Positions 1 to 5,497 are shown, numbered from the stretch's first letter. The stretch is 8,460 bases of DNA from Thermoplasmata archaeon (GCA_021826835.1 JAKAYH010000075.1:1-8460); one strand, 5' to 3'. A program made the numbers and translations. Notes: generated from the letters alone by a model not told the origin.

Positions 1-709
1 TTATGTAAATATTTGGATCATATCCAAAATACCAATTTTCATATAGAGATCTGGCATTTTTAAGGAATTGAATTGCGTCTAGAGGATATGCCAGGGACAG
101 AAATATCATATCTACTGGCGAGCCTCTTTTAAGCATCATCCATGCGGCAACCGGAGAATCGATTCCGCCTGAAATCAGGGCGGTCATTCTCGCTTCGCTT
201 CCAATTGGCAATCCTCCCGGCCCTTCGGTTGTATCCTTTATTATATAGGCCTTGTTCTGCCTTATTTCAAGGGATATCTGAATGTCGGGATTTTTCAGAT
301 CAACACCTCTCGATTCGGAATATATGCTATCAGCAATTCTTTTACTGACGTCTATTGATGTGAATTTGTGATTTCCTGTTCTTCTTGTTGATACTGCGAA
401 AGTCCTTCCCCTGACTTTCTCTGCAAAGATATTTTTTACTGAATCAACAATATTGTCAATGTTGTTAAAATCCACAAAAAGCACTTCAGAAAATGATTTC
501 ACGCCCATGACTCTTGAGATGCTTTTGAATGAATCCATAGCATCGTTACTGTACACAAATATTCTTCCTCTTTCAGTTCTGATTGTTATGTCCTGACCCA
601 ACATTTTGTGCGAAATTTTTAAATTTCTGACAAGTCTTGTTTCCATGTCGTTGCGTGCCTTGGGACCCTTGAGCCCGATTTCCGAATATCTTACTAAGAA
701 AATACTCAT
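1..709 (-). CDS. thiI: tRNA 4-thiouridine synthase ThiI, N-terminal 236 residues (3' end outside window)
   Basis: This is the N-terminal part of ThiI, the ATP-dependent sulfurtransferase that makes 4-thiouridine at position 8 of tRNA; in some organisms it also feeds thiamine synthesis. The reading frame runs open from the ATG at 709 off the left edge of the window, giving 236 residues. Residues 8-16 read YSEIGLKGP, the usual ThiI opening. A THUMP RNA-binding domain fits roughly residues 58-165. GGLPIG at 165-170 leads into the adenylating PP-loop SGGIDSPVA at 180-188, which is intact. The later cysteine chemistry and any rhodanese domain lie outside the window and cannot be judged. The start overlaps the stop of the upstream chlorite-dismutase-family gene in an ATGA at 706-709, and GAGGAG at 712-717 sits only two bases before the ATG, so coupled translation is likely. 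The family call is firm. Confidence 0.95.
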   Translation of the reverse strand, partial: MSIFLVRYSEIGLKGPKARNDMETRLVRNLKISHKMLGQDITIRTERGRIFVYSNDAMDSFKSISRVMGVKSFSEVLFVDFNNIDNIVDSVKNIFAEKVRGRTFAVSTRRTGNHKFTSIDVSKRIADSIYSESRGVDLKNPDIQISLEIRQNKAYIIKDTTEGPGGLPIGSEARMTALISGGIDSPVAAWMMLKRGSPVDMIFLSLAYPLDAIQFLKNARSLYENWYFGYDPNIYI

Positions 710-1347
710 TTCTCCTCAAACCTTATTCCGGTGAGTATTGGTGTCTCCTTAATAATCCACTTCCTTGCCTCCACTTCTCTCAGCTTTTCCGTTACCTTCA
801 TCCATGAATATAGACTATCTGTTTCGTAAATAACTACAAATTCCTGATCTCCTATACCGAATGAATAGGTTGTATATGATAGAATATCCTTATTGTTTGG
901 ATCCGTCATTGCAGTTCTTATGTGTTCATCCATTATTCTCTTTCTATCTTCATAAGGCAATAGATACCAGTCATTTGATTTTGACATTGGATATGCAATT
1001 ATGTATTTTTTCTTGCTGTTCTGTATCTGTTCTTCAATTTTAAGTGAATTTTTTAAATAAGGTGATCTCTGGTATATTGAATGAAAAGAATGAACTATCT
1101 CTCCTTTACCATCAATTATAGTTTTCAATTCTTTTAGAAATGACAGAATGTTTGAGGGATCATCTGCTGATACCCATCCAATTATATCGCAGTCTCCTCT
1201 CAGAGATTCATAAAGATTGAGGTGTTTTAATTTGGAGTCATTGATTATTTTTTCCTTATTCTCCTTTAAACTTTTTTTAACATCTTCCTGATGAGCTTCT
1301 TTGATAGAAAAAATCAGCATATACAATTCTTTTGTTTCTTCTTCCAT
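706..1347 (-). CDS. Chlorite-dismutase-family haem protein (HemQ/coproheme decarboxylase-like)
   Basis: This is a 213-residue member of the chlorite dismutase superfamily, whose members include chlorite dismutases and the coproheme decarboxylase HemQ/ChdC that makes haem b. Using the ATG at 1347, the diagnostic stretch starts at Y119 (YPMSK), followed by DWY at 126-128, EH at 141-142 and FGIGDQEFV at 163-171. By alignment from memory to bacterial HemQ, Y119 and K123 match the catalytic Tyr and Lys, and H142 matches the proximal haem ligand. The loop between Tyr and DWY is about four residues shorter than in Bacillus-type HemQ, and the HemQ distal Gln position appears to be Ser. The distal Arg of true chlorite dismutases is not evident, so chlorite breakdown is not supported. 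A TTG five codons upstream (1362) would give 218 residues. I prefer the ATG because a TATA-like box lies about 25 bases before it. It is coupled to thiI downstream. Family is secure; the exact activity is inference. Confidence 0.85.
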   Translation of the reverse strand: MEEETKELYMLIFSIKEAHQEDVKKSLKENKEKIINDSKLKHLNLYESLRGDCDIIGWVSADDPSNILSFLKELKTIIDGKGEIVHSFHSIYQRSPYLKNSLKIEEQIQNSKKKYIIAYPMSKSNDWYLLPYEDRKRIMDEHIRTAMTDPNNKDILSYTTYSFGIGDQEFVVIYETDSLYSWMKVTEKLREVEARKWIIKETPILTGIRFEEK

Positions 1348-1366
1348 AAAATGGTAGTACAATTAA

Positions 1367-1376
1367 AAATTAAAAA
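1367..1376 (-). promoter_or_regulatory. TATA-like box for the chlorite-dismutase-family gene
   Basis: The minus strand reads TTTTTAATTT here, centred about 25 bases before the ATG at 1347, the spacing expected for an archaeal TATA box driving a leaderless mRNA. No Shine-Dalgarno motif precedes that ATG. The same T-rich stretch begins about 15 bases after the pilin stop codon, so it may also act as a U-rich archaeal terminator for the pilin transcript. Confidence 0.5.
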
Positions 1377-1390
1377 GTTGGTAATTTAGT

Positions 1391-1906
1391 TTAGCTAGTT
1401 TTTATTCCTGAATTATAAAATTGGCTCCCCTTATAGCTTAATGTTAAGGAATAACTAGAAATAGCAGCCCCCGAGTGTTCCTTTACAGAAGTTTTATTCA
1501 GATAGTAATGGATAACACTGAAAGTGTAAGTCGTACCTCCAGTAAACAAGGTCGAACTACTAGTTATATAGACAATATACCAACTCGATGAAGTTAATGA
1601 AACATTTAGACTGTTGTCAGACAGAACTCCGCTGAATGTGTGAGTACTATTTATTGTTAGAACAAATGAAATCTGCGTGTTATTTAATGTTTGTGAAGAA
1701 CTGTCCACGGTTGCAGTTATAGTCGTACCATTCCCGCTAAGAGCAGGTGAAATTCCTGCGGATTCTACAGTATTTCCCGCTCCATGCGTAAATCCACCCA
1801 ATATTGTCACAAGAGTTGCGGCAAGAACCACCGTTATTGCTATCAGAAGAATAGTAGCAATTATAGGTGAAACAGCCTTATCTTCTTTATTTATTACCTG
1901 TTTCAT
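1391..1906 (-). CDS. Archaeal type IV pilin-like protein, Ser/Thr-rich
   Basis: This 171-residue protein starts with a short charged leader (MKQVINKEDK) followed by AVSPIIATILLIAITVVLAA at 11-30. That is the hallmark archaeal pilin N-terminus (the flagellin/pilin N-terminal-like domain). A class III prepilin peptidase would be expected to cut near A11/V12, leaving a hydrophobic helix at 12-38 that packs into the filament core or anchors the protein in the membrane. The remainder is rich in Ser, Thr, Gly and Asn and looks like a beta-rich exposed domain. It holds five N-X-S/T sequons (N59, N75, N86, N101, N137), so N-glycosylation at the cell surface is plausible. No pilus ATPase, platform protein or prepilin peptidase gene lies nearby, so assembly machinery must be encoded elsewhere. 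It has its own promoter and a short leader. It could be a minor pilin, an adhesin or a major pilus subunit; the sequence does not decide. Confidence 0.85.
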   Translation of the reverse strand: MKQVINKEDKAVSPIIATILLIAITVVLAATLVTILGGFTHGAGNTVESAGISPALSGNGTTITATVDSSSQTLNNTQISFVLTINSTHTFSGVLSDNSLNVSLTSSSWYIVYITSSSTLFTGGTTYTFSVIHYYLNKTSVKEHSGAAISSYSLTLSYKGSQFYNSGIKTS

Positions 1907-1939
1907 ATTTTTTCCCTTAAATGGAATAAGTAATACTAT

Positions 1940-1948
1940 TATTTAAAA
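1940..1948 (-). promoter_or_regulatory. TATA-like box of the pilin gene
   Basis: The minus strand reads TTTTAAATA, preceded by CAAA, resembling a BRE/TATA pair. Its centre is about 38 bases before the pilin ATG at 1906. Transcription would therefore start near 1918 and leave a leader of about 12 bases beginning at AAGGGA (1913-1918), a possible weak ribosome-binding site. A small perfect inverted repeat (TAATA-C-TATTA, 1931-1941) overlaps the downstream edge of the box and could be an operator, though short AT-rich repeats occur by chance. Confidence 0.5.
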
Positions 1949-2020
1949 TTTGTTTCTCACATATTAACCATTCATAATGCAAAAATTATTTATTCCCAAT
2001 TTTTTTGTTAAAACCCAAAA

Positions 2021-2038
2021 TTTAATTAAAATTATACG
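2021..2038 (+). promoter_or_regulatory. TATA-like region of the plus-strand membrane-protein gene
   Basis: The plus strand carries TTTAATTAAA (2021-2030), preceded by CCCAAAA, and then TTATACG (2032-2038). The second motif is centred about 26 bases before the ATG at 2062 and would fit a leaderless mRNA. The first would start transcription near 2052 and leave a very short leader. I cannot tell which is used. The region faces away from the pilin promoter, and about 155 bases separate the two start codons. Confidence 0.4.
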
Positions 2039-2061
2039 TATTTCCGTACTAATTGTCAGGT

Positions 2062-2550
2062 ATGATTAATGAAGAGACACTCATTGATTTCTTACGTACA
2101 TTCAAGATACAGTTCTACATTTTCCTGATTCTTTTTCTTATTCTGATTATTGTGAGGGTGGTGAGAGCAAAGGTTGGAAAGGTATATTCAAGGAAAATTA
2201 TCCTGTATCCACTTCTATACTTGCTCCTTACACTGTATTCATCCATCACTCTTACATTTCAACAGTTTGAGATTTCCATGTCAATATATGTTTTCGGCTT
2301 TATCGCGGGATTCATCGTTGGAGATCTATCCGAATTCAAGGACAGAAAAGGAAGGGAACTGTACCAATCTTCGGGATCCGTGGCACTTGCCTGGTCAGTT
2401 CTTTTTCTTGTAAAATGGTATTATTACCTTTACAATCCGACAATGCCCTCCTTTTTTGATCCAGTTATCACAGTAGTATTCACATTCCTTGCCGGAATAC
2501 TACTTGGAGAAAGTGTGGGAATTATGTTCAAGCACTTCCGTTCAAAGTGA
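2062..2550 (+). CDS. Unrecognised membrane protein with five predicted helices
   Basis: I do not recognise this 162-residue protein. It has five hydrophobic segments at about residues 15-33, 46-66, 72-88, 105-123 and 134-154. Basic residues follow helix 1 (RVVRAKVGKVYSRK) and lie in the 89-104 loop and the C-terminal tail, which by the positive-inside rule puts the N-terminus outside and the C-terminus inside. Glycines in FGFIAGFIVGD (helix 3) and FLAGILLGESVG (helix 5) form similar small-residue patterns that may pack helices. Size and layout loosely recall the CcdC/DUF1453 family, but I see no motif that proves it. It is the only plus-strand gene and is divergent from the pilin, so shared control or a surface role is possible but unproven. 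Its 3' end overlaps the converging epimerase gene by 9 bases. A TTG at 2053 would add three residues; the ATG is preferred. Confidence 0.75.
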   Translation: MINEETLIDFLRTFKIQFYIFLILFLILIIVRVVRAKVGKVYSRKIILYPLLYLLLTLYSSITLTFQQFEISMSIYVFGFIAGFIVGDLSEFKDRKGRELYQSSGSVALAWSVLFLVKWYYYLYNPTMPSFFDPVITVVFTFLAGILLGESVGIMFKHFRSK

Positions 2551-3366
2551 ATTCTCACTAACGGTGAAAGAAAAACCGAATGGCCATATTTCCTCAGGAT
2601 TCAACATCTTCAGATCCTCACCTGACTTGAATGCATTTACAGGTGACGACATTGGCTCAACCGCAACCGATCTCCCTTCGGAGTATTCGCCATCATAGAT
2701 CATCATATACTTTGAATTGGTTGTGTCCATCTCATAAGTATATTTCTCTCCGAGTATCTTTATATGGCCACTGTATTTGAAGAGATCATCAAAATGGCCG
2801 GCCTTCTTTTTTCTTATATTCCGGTAGAATTCAAGATAATTTCCAGATGGAAAGTATTCATCCATCTTTATGGATTTAAGTGCCCTTTTTTCAAGAGAAA
2901 CAGTCCATTCATTACCGACAGCAAAGTATGGATGAAACCCTGGAGATAATGGAGCAGGTTGATCACCATAATTGTGGAAGCGAGCGACCTCACAGAATCT
3001 TGAACCTGATATGCATATATGAATGGTGCATCTTACCCTGAAAGGATACTGCCCATCTCTGTACAGATCCGTTTGCATTGTGACTGAACTCTCATCATTT
3101 TCAACGATGTCCCACTGCATATCCTTTGCATACCCATGGATCGAATTGCCATCCTTTTCCTTATCAAAGGAATATTCTTTTCCTTCGAAAAAATATGATC
3201 CATCCTTGATTCGGTTGGCATATGGGAATAAAGGGGCGATTCCACCATGAGTTTTGTGGCCATCCCCTGATGTTTTGATTATTTCATTGTTCCTGAATTT
3301 CACCCATTCAACATAAGCTCCTCGAGGATTGACTTCACAGGAGATATCTTCCGATTCTAATTTCAT
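2542..3366 (-). CDS. Aldose 1-epimerase (mutarotase) family protein
   Basis: This 274-residue protein belongs to the galactose mutarotase-like beta-sandwich family, which interconverts alpha and beta anomers of free or phosphorylated sugars in the cytoplasm. The active-site landmarks are present: N51-R52 (substrate-binding Arg), H77 in SIHGYAK, catalytic H145 within SPGFHPYF at 141-148, and catalytic E237 in VAVEPMSSPVNAF at 234-246. The length is slightly short of the usual 290-340 residues but no core element seems missing. The substrate cannot be read from sequence; glucose, galactose or a hexose 6-phosphate are all possible. It is the last gene of a three-gene unit: its ATG overlaps the stop of the 65-residue gene as ATGA (3363-3366), preceded by a purine-rich GGGAAGAAG. 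Its stop lies inside the 3' end of the converging plus-strand gene, with a 9-base overlap. Confidence 0.9.
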   Translation of the reverse strand: MKLESEDISCEVNPRGAYVEWVKFRNNEIIKTSGDGHKTHGGIAPLFPYANRIKDGSYFFEGKEYSFDKEKDGNSIHGYAKDMQWDIVENDESSVTMQTDLYRDGQYPFRVRCTIHICISGSRFCEVARFHNYGDQPAPLSPGFHPYFAVGNEWTVSLEKRALKSIKMDEYFPSGNYLEFYRNIRKKKAGHFDDLFKYSGHIKILGEKYTYEMDTTNSKYMMIYDGEYSEGRSVAVEPMSSPVNAFKSGEDLKMLNPEEIWPFGFSFTVSENSL

Positions 3367-3560
3367 TCTTCTTCCCAGTCCTGAATAAACCTGATTACCT
3401 TAACCTGTGGTTCTTTCCTCTTGACTATTTCATGGAATTCCTTTCCTGTTTCCAATGATTCGTTGCATATTTCAACTGTCTCTTCCAGGGAGAGCAACTT
3501 TCGTGAGCCATCCCTCATTATCAGCAGGGCCCTTCCGAGATCTGAACAATCAATTCCCAC
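3363..3560 (-). CDS. Small protein of unknown function, 65 residues
   Basis: I do not recognise this small protein. It is soluble-looking and charged, without a signal peptide or membrane helix. A central acidic part (LSLEETVEICNESLETGKEFHEIV, about 23-46, quoted here only to locate it between L23 and V46) is probably helical, followed by a basic KRKEP turn and a strand-like VKVIRFI before an acidic end DWEEE. I consider it real because it starts with GTG directly after the clearest Shine-Dalgarno motif in the window (GGAGGAG, seven-base spacer). It also overlaps the NfeD-like gene by 11 bases at its start and the epimerase by 4 bases at its end. The overlaps imply co-translation with both neighbours, so a shared process is possible. 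No function can be assigned. Two cysteines (C5, C32) are not arranged as a metal site. Confidence 0.7.
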   Translation of the reverse strand: MGIDCSDLGRALLIMRDGSRKLLSLEETVEICNESLETGKEFHEIVKRKEPQVKVIRFIQDWEEE

Positions 3561-3861
3561 CCTGGTTCTCCTCCAATATCAGATATAACCCACTTACGTC
3601 CTTTATTTTAAGGACATTGCCAACCTCAGGCCTATTAGAACCGTTGTATTTTGCATTCCAGTTGACACCGTCCACCCTAACAACAAGGACGGTACCATTA
3701 TCCCTGACGACTGTGGCATCTTTTCCAACAAGGCTTTTGGCTCCGGTAACTGATTTTCGCCCTCTTGGATACCAGAGGACAAACCTGTAGAACCACGCCC
3801 CAATAAAGAAGAAGACTATTGCAATAAGCACAAATAGAAGATAGGCCGTTATGTTGTTCAT
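3550..3861 (-). CDS. Short NfeD-like membrane protein
   Basis: This 103-residue protein has one hydrophobic segment at about residues 6-30, then a linker and a small beta domain at about 43-98. The domain reads LVGKDATVV (44-52), GTVLVVRVDGVNWNA (56-70), EVGNVLKIKDVSG (79-91) and LYLILEE (92-98). This spacing of Gly-Lys, Gly-x-Val, Trp-x-Ala and a final hydrophobic strand is that of the NfeD C-terminal OB-fold. Short NfeD proteins usually sit beside a stomatin/prohibitin (SPFH) gene and are thought to help quality control of membrane proteins. No stomatin gene is present here, so this copy is an orphan or works with a distant partner. The start codon lies about 25 bases after a TATA-like box and has no ribosome-binding site, fitting a leaderless mRNA. 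It leads the unit with the 65-residue gene and epimerase. Confidence 0.75.
   Translation of the reverse strand: MNNITAYLLFVLIAIVFFFIGAWFYRFVLWYPRGRKSVTGAKSLVGKDATVVRDNGTVLVVRVDGVNWNAKYNGSNRPEVGNVLKIKDVSGLYLILEENQGGN
3568..3574 (-). promoter_or_regulatory. Shine-Dalgarno site for the 65-residue gene
   Basis: The minus strand reads GGAGGAG, complementary to the CCUCC core at the 3' end of 16S rRNA, seven bases before the GTG at 3560. It lies inside the end of the NfeD-like coding region. This site decides the GTG start and is the main support for the small gene being real. Confidence 0.7.
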
Positions 3862-3881
3862 GCCATGAGAATTGTTAATTG

Positions 3882-3889
3882 TTATTAAA
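3882..3889 (-). promoter_or_regulatory. TATA-like box of the NfeD-like gene
   Basis: The minus strand reads TTTAATAA, preceded by GGA. Its centre is about 25 bases upstream of the ATG at 3861, so transcription would start at or next to the A of the start codon. No purine-rich ribosome site lies between box and ATG. Confidence 0.55.
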
Positions 3890-4052
3890 TCCTATCAGGT
3901 AAATTTCCTTTAAATTACACACATAATATTGGATGAAATGCGTATTTGAACATTAACGTAAATATTGATACCAATATATGGCGAATATGTCCCATTGTTA
4001 CCGAGTTCCAGGATTATTTTTAAAACTGTAAGGTTTTCATCTTTTTAATAAT

Positions 4053-4457
4053 TTAATCCTGCGTTGAAAATCTGCCATTCTGGGAATGATACATCAAACT
4101 CATTAAGCCACCAAAGATTGAAAGAAAGAATCCGATGGCCAGCCCCCCCTCGGTGTCCAGCAAAGAAAGCAATGAACCAAGTATAACTATGGCCCCTGCA
4201 ATTCTGTTCAACCTCTCCCTGAACCACATGGCAAGTCCACCTGCGATTTCCATAATGGCTGGAATTATCCCGCCAATCATTATCAAAATAATATTACTTT
4301 CCGAGATTTGCTTTCCTATTATTATCAAATCCAGTATAATAACTGCAACAATCATAGTGATTATGCCGCCGATTATGCTAATAACTGCGGCATCCCTATT
4401 CCTGTTGAATACAGAAAAGTACGATAAGAATTTCTTTACCTTTTCCTTGTTTACCAT
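4053..4457 (-). CDS. Small membrane protein with four predicted helices
   Basis: This 134-residue protein has a basic cytoplasmic-looking N-terminus (about residues 1-22), then hydrophobic segments at about 23-47, 55-78, 84-100 and 104-122, and a short polar tail. Helices are glycine-rich (IIGGII, IGGIIP, IAGG, FGGLMS). The pattern resembles small archaeal DUF4064/DUF6114-like membrane proteins of unknown role, but I cannot name the family with confidence. The ATG lies six bases after the cobY-like stop, and GTGAT at 4463-4467 could pair with the AUCAC next to the anti-Shine-Dalgarno core of 16S rRNA, so translation is probably coupled. It is the last gene of the series that starts with enolase or with the PEBP promoter. 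About 190 bases follow before the next gene. A role in transport or membrane protection would be guesswork. Confidence 0.75.
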   Translation of the reverse strand: MVNKEKVKKFLSYFSVFNRNRDAAVISIIGGIITMIVAVIILDLIIIGKQISESNIILIMIGGIIPAIMEIAGGLAMWFRERLNRIAGAIVILGSLLSLLDTEGGLAIGFFLSIFGGLMSLMYHSQNGRFSTQD

Positions 4458-4462
4458 TTCCT

Positions 4463-4467
4463 ATCAC
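4463..4467 (-). promoter_or_regulatory. Possible ribosome-binding site for the four-helix gene
   Basis: GTGAT on the minus strand overlaps the stop codon of the cobY-like gene and ends five bases before the ATG at 4457. It could pair with the AUCAC adjoining the anti-Shine-Dalgarno core. It supports the ATG start but is short. Confidence 0.35.
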
Positions 4468-5015
4468 TTAGTCAGCTTATTCATTCTATTTATAAGAGCG
4501 AAAAAATCTATGGTTGTGTTTATGTTTCTCACCTGTTTGCCCTTCACGTCCATGGTGAAGAACAGTTCTTCGCCAATCCTTTCCGGATCAGAGAAGAAAT
4601 AACTCAACCCGCAGAAAAGGCCATCCGATAACAATGTTACTATTCCCTTCCCCTTTGTTCTGGCAAATTCAATAAATTTCCTAATTACGTCTGGTTTTTC
4701 TATAAAAAGATCAGCTGCCACGGTTAAAATTGGATACCTGTCTATTCTTTTAAGAGAATAATTCAAATCCTCAGAATATCCATTGCCTTCTGTTTCAATT
4801 ATCTTATAAGTATTTTCAAACACCTTTTTGGTTATAGTTGTTTTTGGAGAGACTGCAATGTATATTTCGTCAGAATAGGACGAAAGCATTGAAAGATTTC
4901 TGCCTATGAGTGTCTGCCCCTGAACAAGCAGGATACCCTTATCAGGAAAATCCATCCTTGAACCCGTTCCACCTGCCATTACCAGAATACGGAATGGTGG
5001 CTCACTTTTTTCCAT
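4464..5015 (-). CDS. cobY: Adenosylcobinamide-phosphate guanylyltransferase, CobY-like
   Basis: This 183-residue protein is a MobA-like nucleotidyltransferase that best fits archaeal CobY, which transfers GMP from GTP to adenosylcobinamide phosphate in the nucleotide-loop step of cobamide synthesis or salvage. The nucleotide-binding loop is AGGTGSRM at 14-21 with K26. GNGYSEDLN at 77-85 closely matches a GKGYIEDLN stretch I recall from Methanocaldococcus CobY. VAADLF at 99-104 holds the metal-binding Asp, and NINT at 164-167 matches the CobY C-terminal motif. The length is a little short of the roughly 196 residues I recall for that CobY. It overlaps the upstream PEBP gene by 14 bases, so translation is probably coupled; no other cobamide gene is nearby. 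The main alternative is MobA (molybdopterin guanylyltransferase), made less likely by the GYxEDLN motif. The start at 5015 leaves a seven-residue basic/acidic leader before the first strand. Confidence 0.8.
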   Translation of the reverse strand: MEKSEPPFRILVMAGGTGSRMDFPDKGILLVQGQTLIGRNLSMLSSYSDEIYIAVSPKTTITKKVFENTYKIIETEGNGYSEDLNYSLKRIDRYPILTVAADLFIEKPDVIRKFIEFARTKGKGIVTLLSDGLFCGLSYFFSDPERIGEELFFTMDVKGKQVRNINTTIDFFALINRMNKLTK

Positions 5016-5466
5016 AGGGGAATATCCATGTTACCTTTTTAACCATTCTCATTTCACACAGTTTTCTTAGGGATTCCCTGTCCTTTCTGTCCTCCTCAGT
5101 AAGTGGAGAAACGAGTGCATACAGGGTGAATACATAATTATGAACCTGGCTTCCAGGTGGACAGGGACCACCATAACCGAACTTTCCAAAATCATTCTTC
5201 AACTGTATCCAACCCTCAGGAGTCTTTTCAGATTTTTCCACGTTCTCATGAAGGGATGTCAGCGATGGTGATATGCCGGTGATCACCCAGTGAACGAAAT
5301 TTCCCCTTGGGGCGTCTGGATCATCCAGAAACAGAACAAGTTCCTTTGACGATGATGGGGAATCCTTCCATTTTATTTCTGGAGAGATGTTCTCTCCCTT
5401 GCATGTATATCTGTCAGGAATCCTGTCTCCATATTTTATTGAATCGACCTGAAGCTCAAATGTCAT
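5002..5466 (-). CDS. YbhB/YbcL family (PEBP-like) protein
   Basis: This 154-residue protein is a prokaryotic phosphatidylethanolamine-binding-protein homologue of the YbhB/YbcL (Raf kinase inhibitor-like) family. Ligand-pocket motifs are all visible: DDPDAP at 48-53, FVHW at 57-60, GYGGPCPP at 97-104 and HNYVFTLYAL at 109-118. The length equals the family norm and there is no signal peptide, so it is cytoplasmic. The family binds anionic or phosphorylated small ligands, but the natural role in archaea is not established. The upstream gap to the MFS gene is 31 bases. It contains no ribosome-binding site but does have a TATA-like AATATTAA about 25 bases before the ATG, suggesting a leaderless mRNA that may carry the cobY-like and four-helix genes as well. 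The 14-base overlap with cobY may be mere compaction. Confidence 0.92.
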   Translation of the reverse strand: MTFELQVDSIKYGDRIPDRYTCKGENISPEIKWKDSPSSSKELVLFLDDPDAPRGNFVHWVITGISPSLTSLHENVEKSEKTPEGWIQLKNDFGKFGYGGPCPPGSQVHNYVFTLYALVSPLTEEDRKDRESLRKLCEMRMVKKVTWIFPYGKK

Positions 5467-5487
5467 GGAAGTGAATTATATCAAGGG

Positions 5488-5495
5488 TTAATATT
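5488..5495 (-). promoter_or_regulatory. TATA-like box of the PEBP gene
   Basis: The minus strand reads AATATTAA, preceded by TAAAG. Its centre is about 25 bases upstream of the ATG at 5466. It lies just after the stop codon of the MFS gene (5498-5500). No Shine-Dalgarno motif precedes the ATG, so a leaderless start fits. Confidence 0.4.
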
Positions 5496-5497
5496 CT

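Noticed and set aside
142..348. Short plus-strand frame opposite thiI
   Set aside because: Lies across the THUMP and PP-loop coding region of thiI; no independent support.
1348..1362. TTG start adding five residues to the chlorite-dismutase-family protein
   Set aside because: The TATA-like box would then be too close (about ten bases); the ATG at 1347 has leaderless spacing.
2053..2061. TTG start adding three residues to the five-helix protein
   Set aside because: TTG is a poor start, especially for a leaderless mRNA, and an ATG follows three codons later; not fully excluded.
3033..3263. Second minus-strand frame inside the epimerase gene
   Set aside because: Out of frame with the epimerase, whose catalytic motifs are intact; no ribosome-binding site or domain.
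4010..4045. T-rich stretches after the four-helix gene as a terminator or a plus-strand promoter
   Set aside because: On the minus strand the stretch is mostly A-rich with only a four-T run and no stem. On the plus strand no gene follows that a promoter could serve.
4135..4602. Open plus-strand frame of 155 codons opposite the four-helix and cobY-like genes
   Set aside because: It is antisense to two well-supported genes. Its Ile/Ser/Met-rich translation is what the complement of glycine- and isoleucine-rich helices produces, and it spans a gene boundary.
4464..5015. MobA (molybdopterin guanylyltransferase) as the identity of the nucleotidyltransferase
   Set aside because: The fold is shared, but GNGYSEDLN and NINT match CobY better from memory; kept as an alternative.
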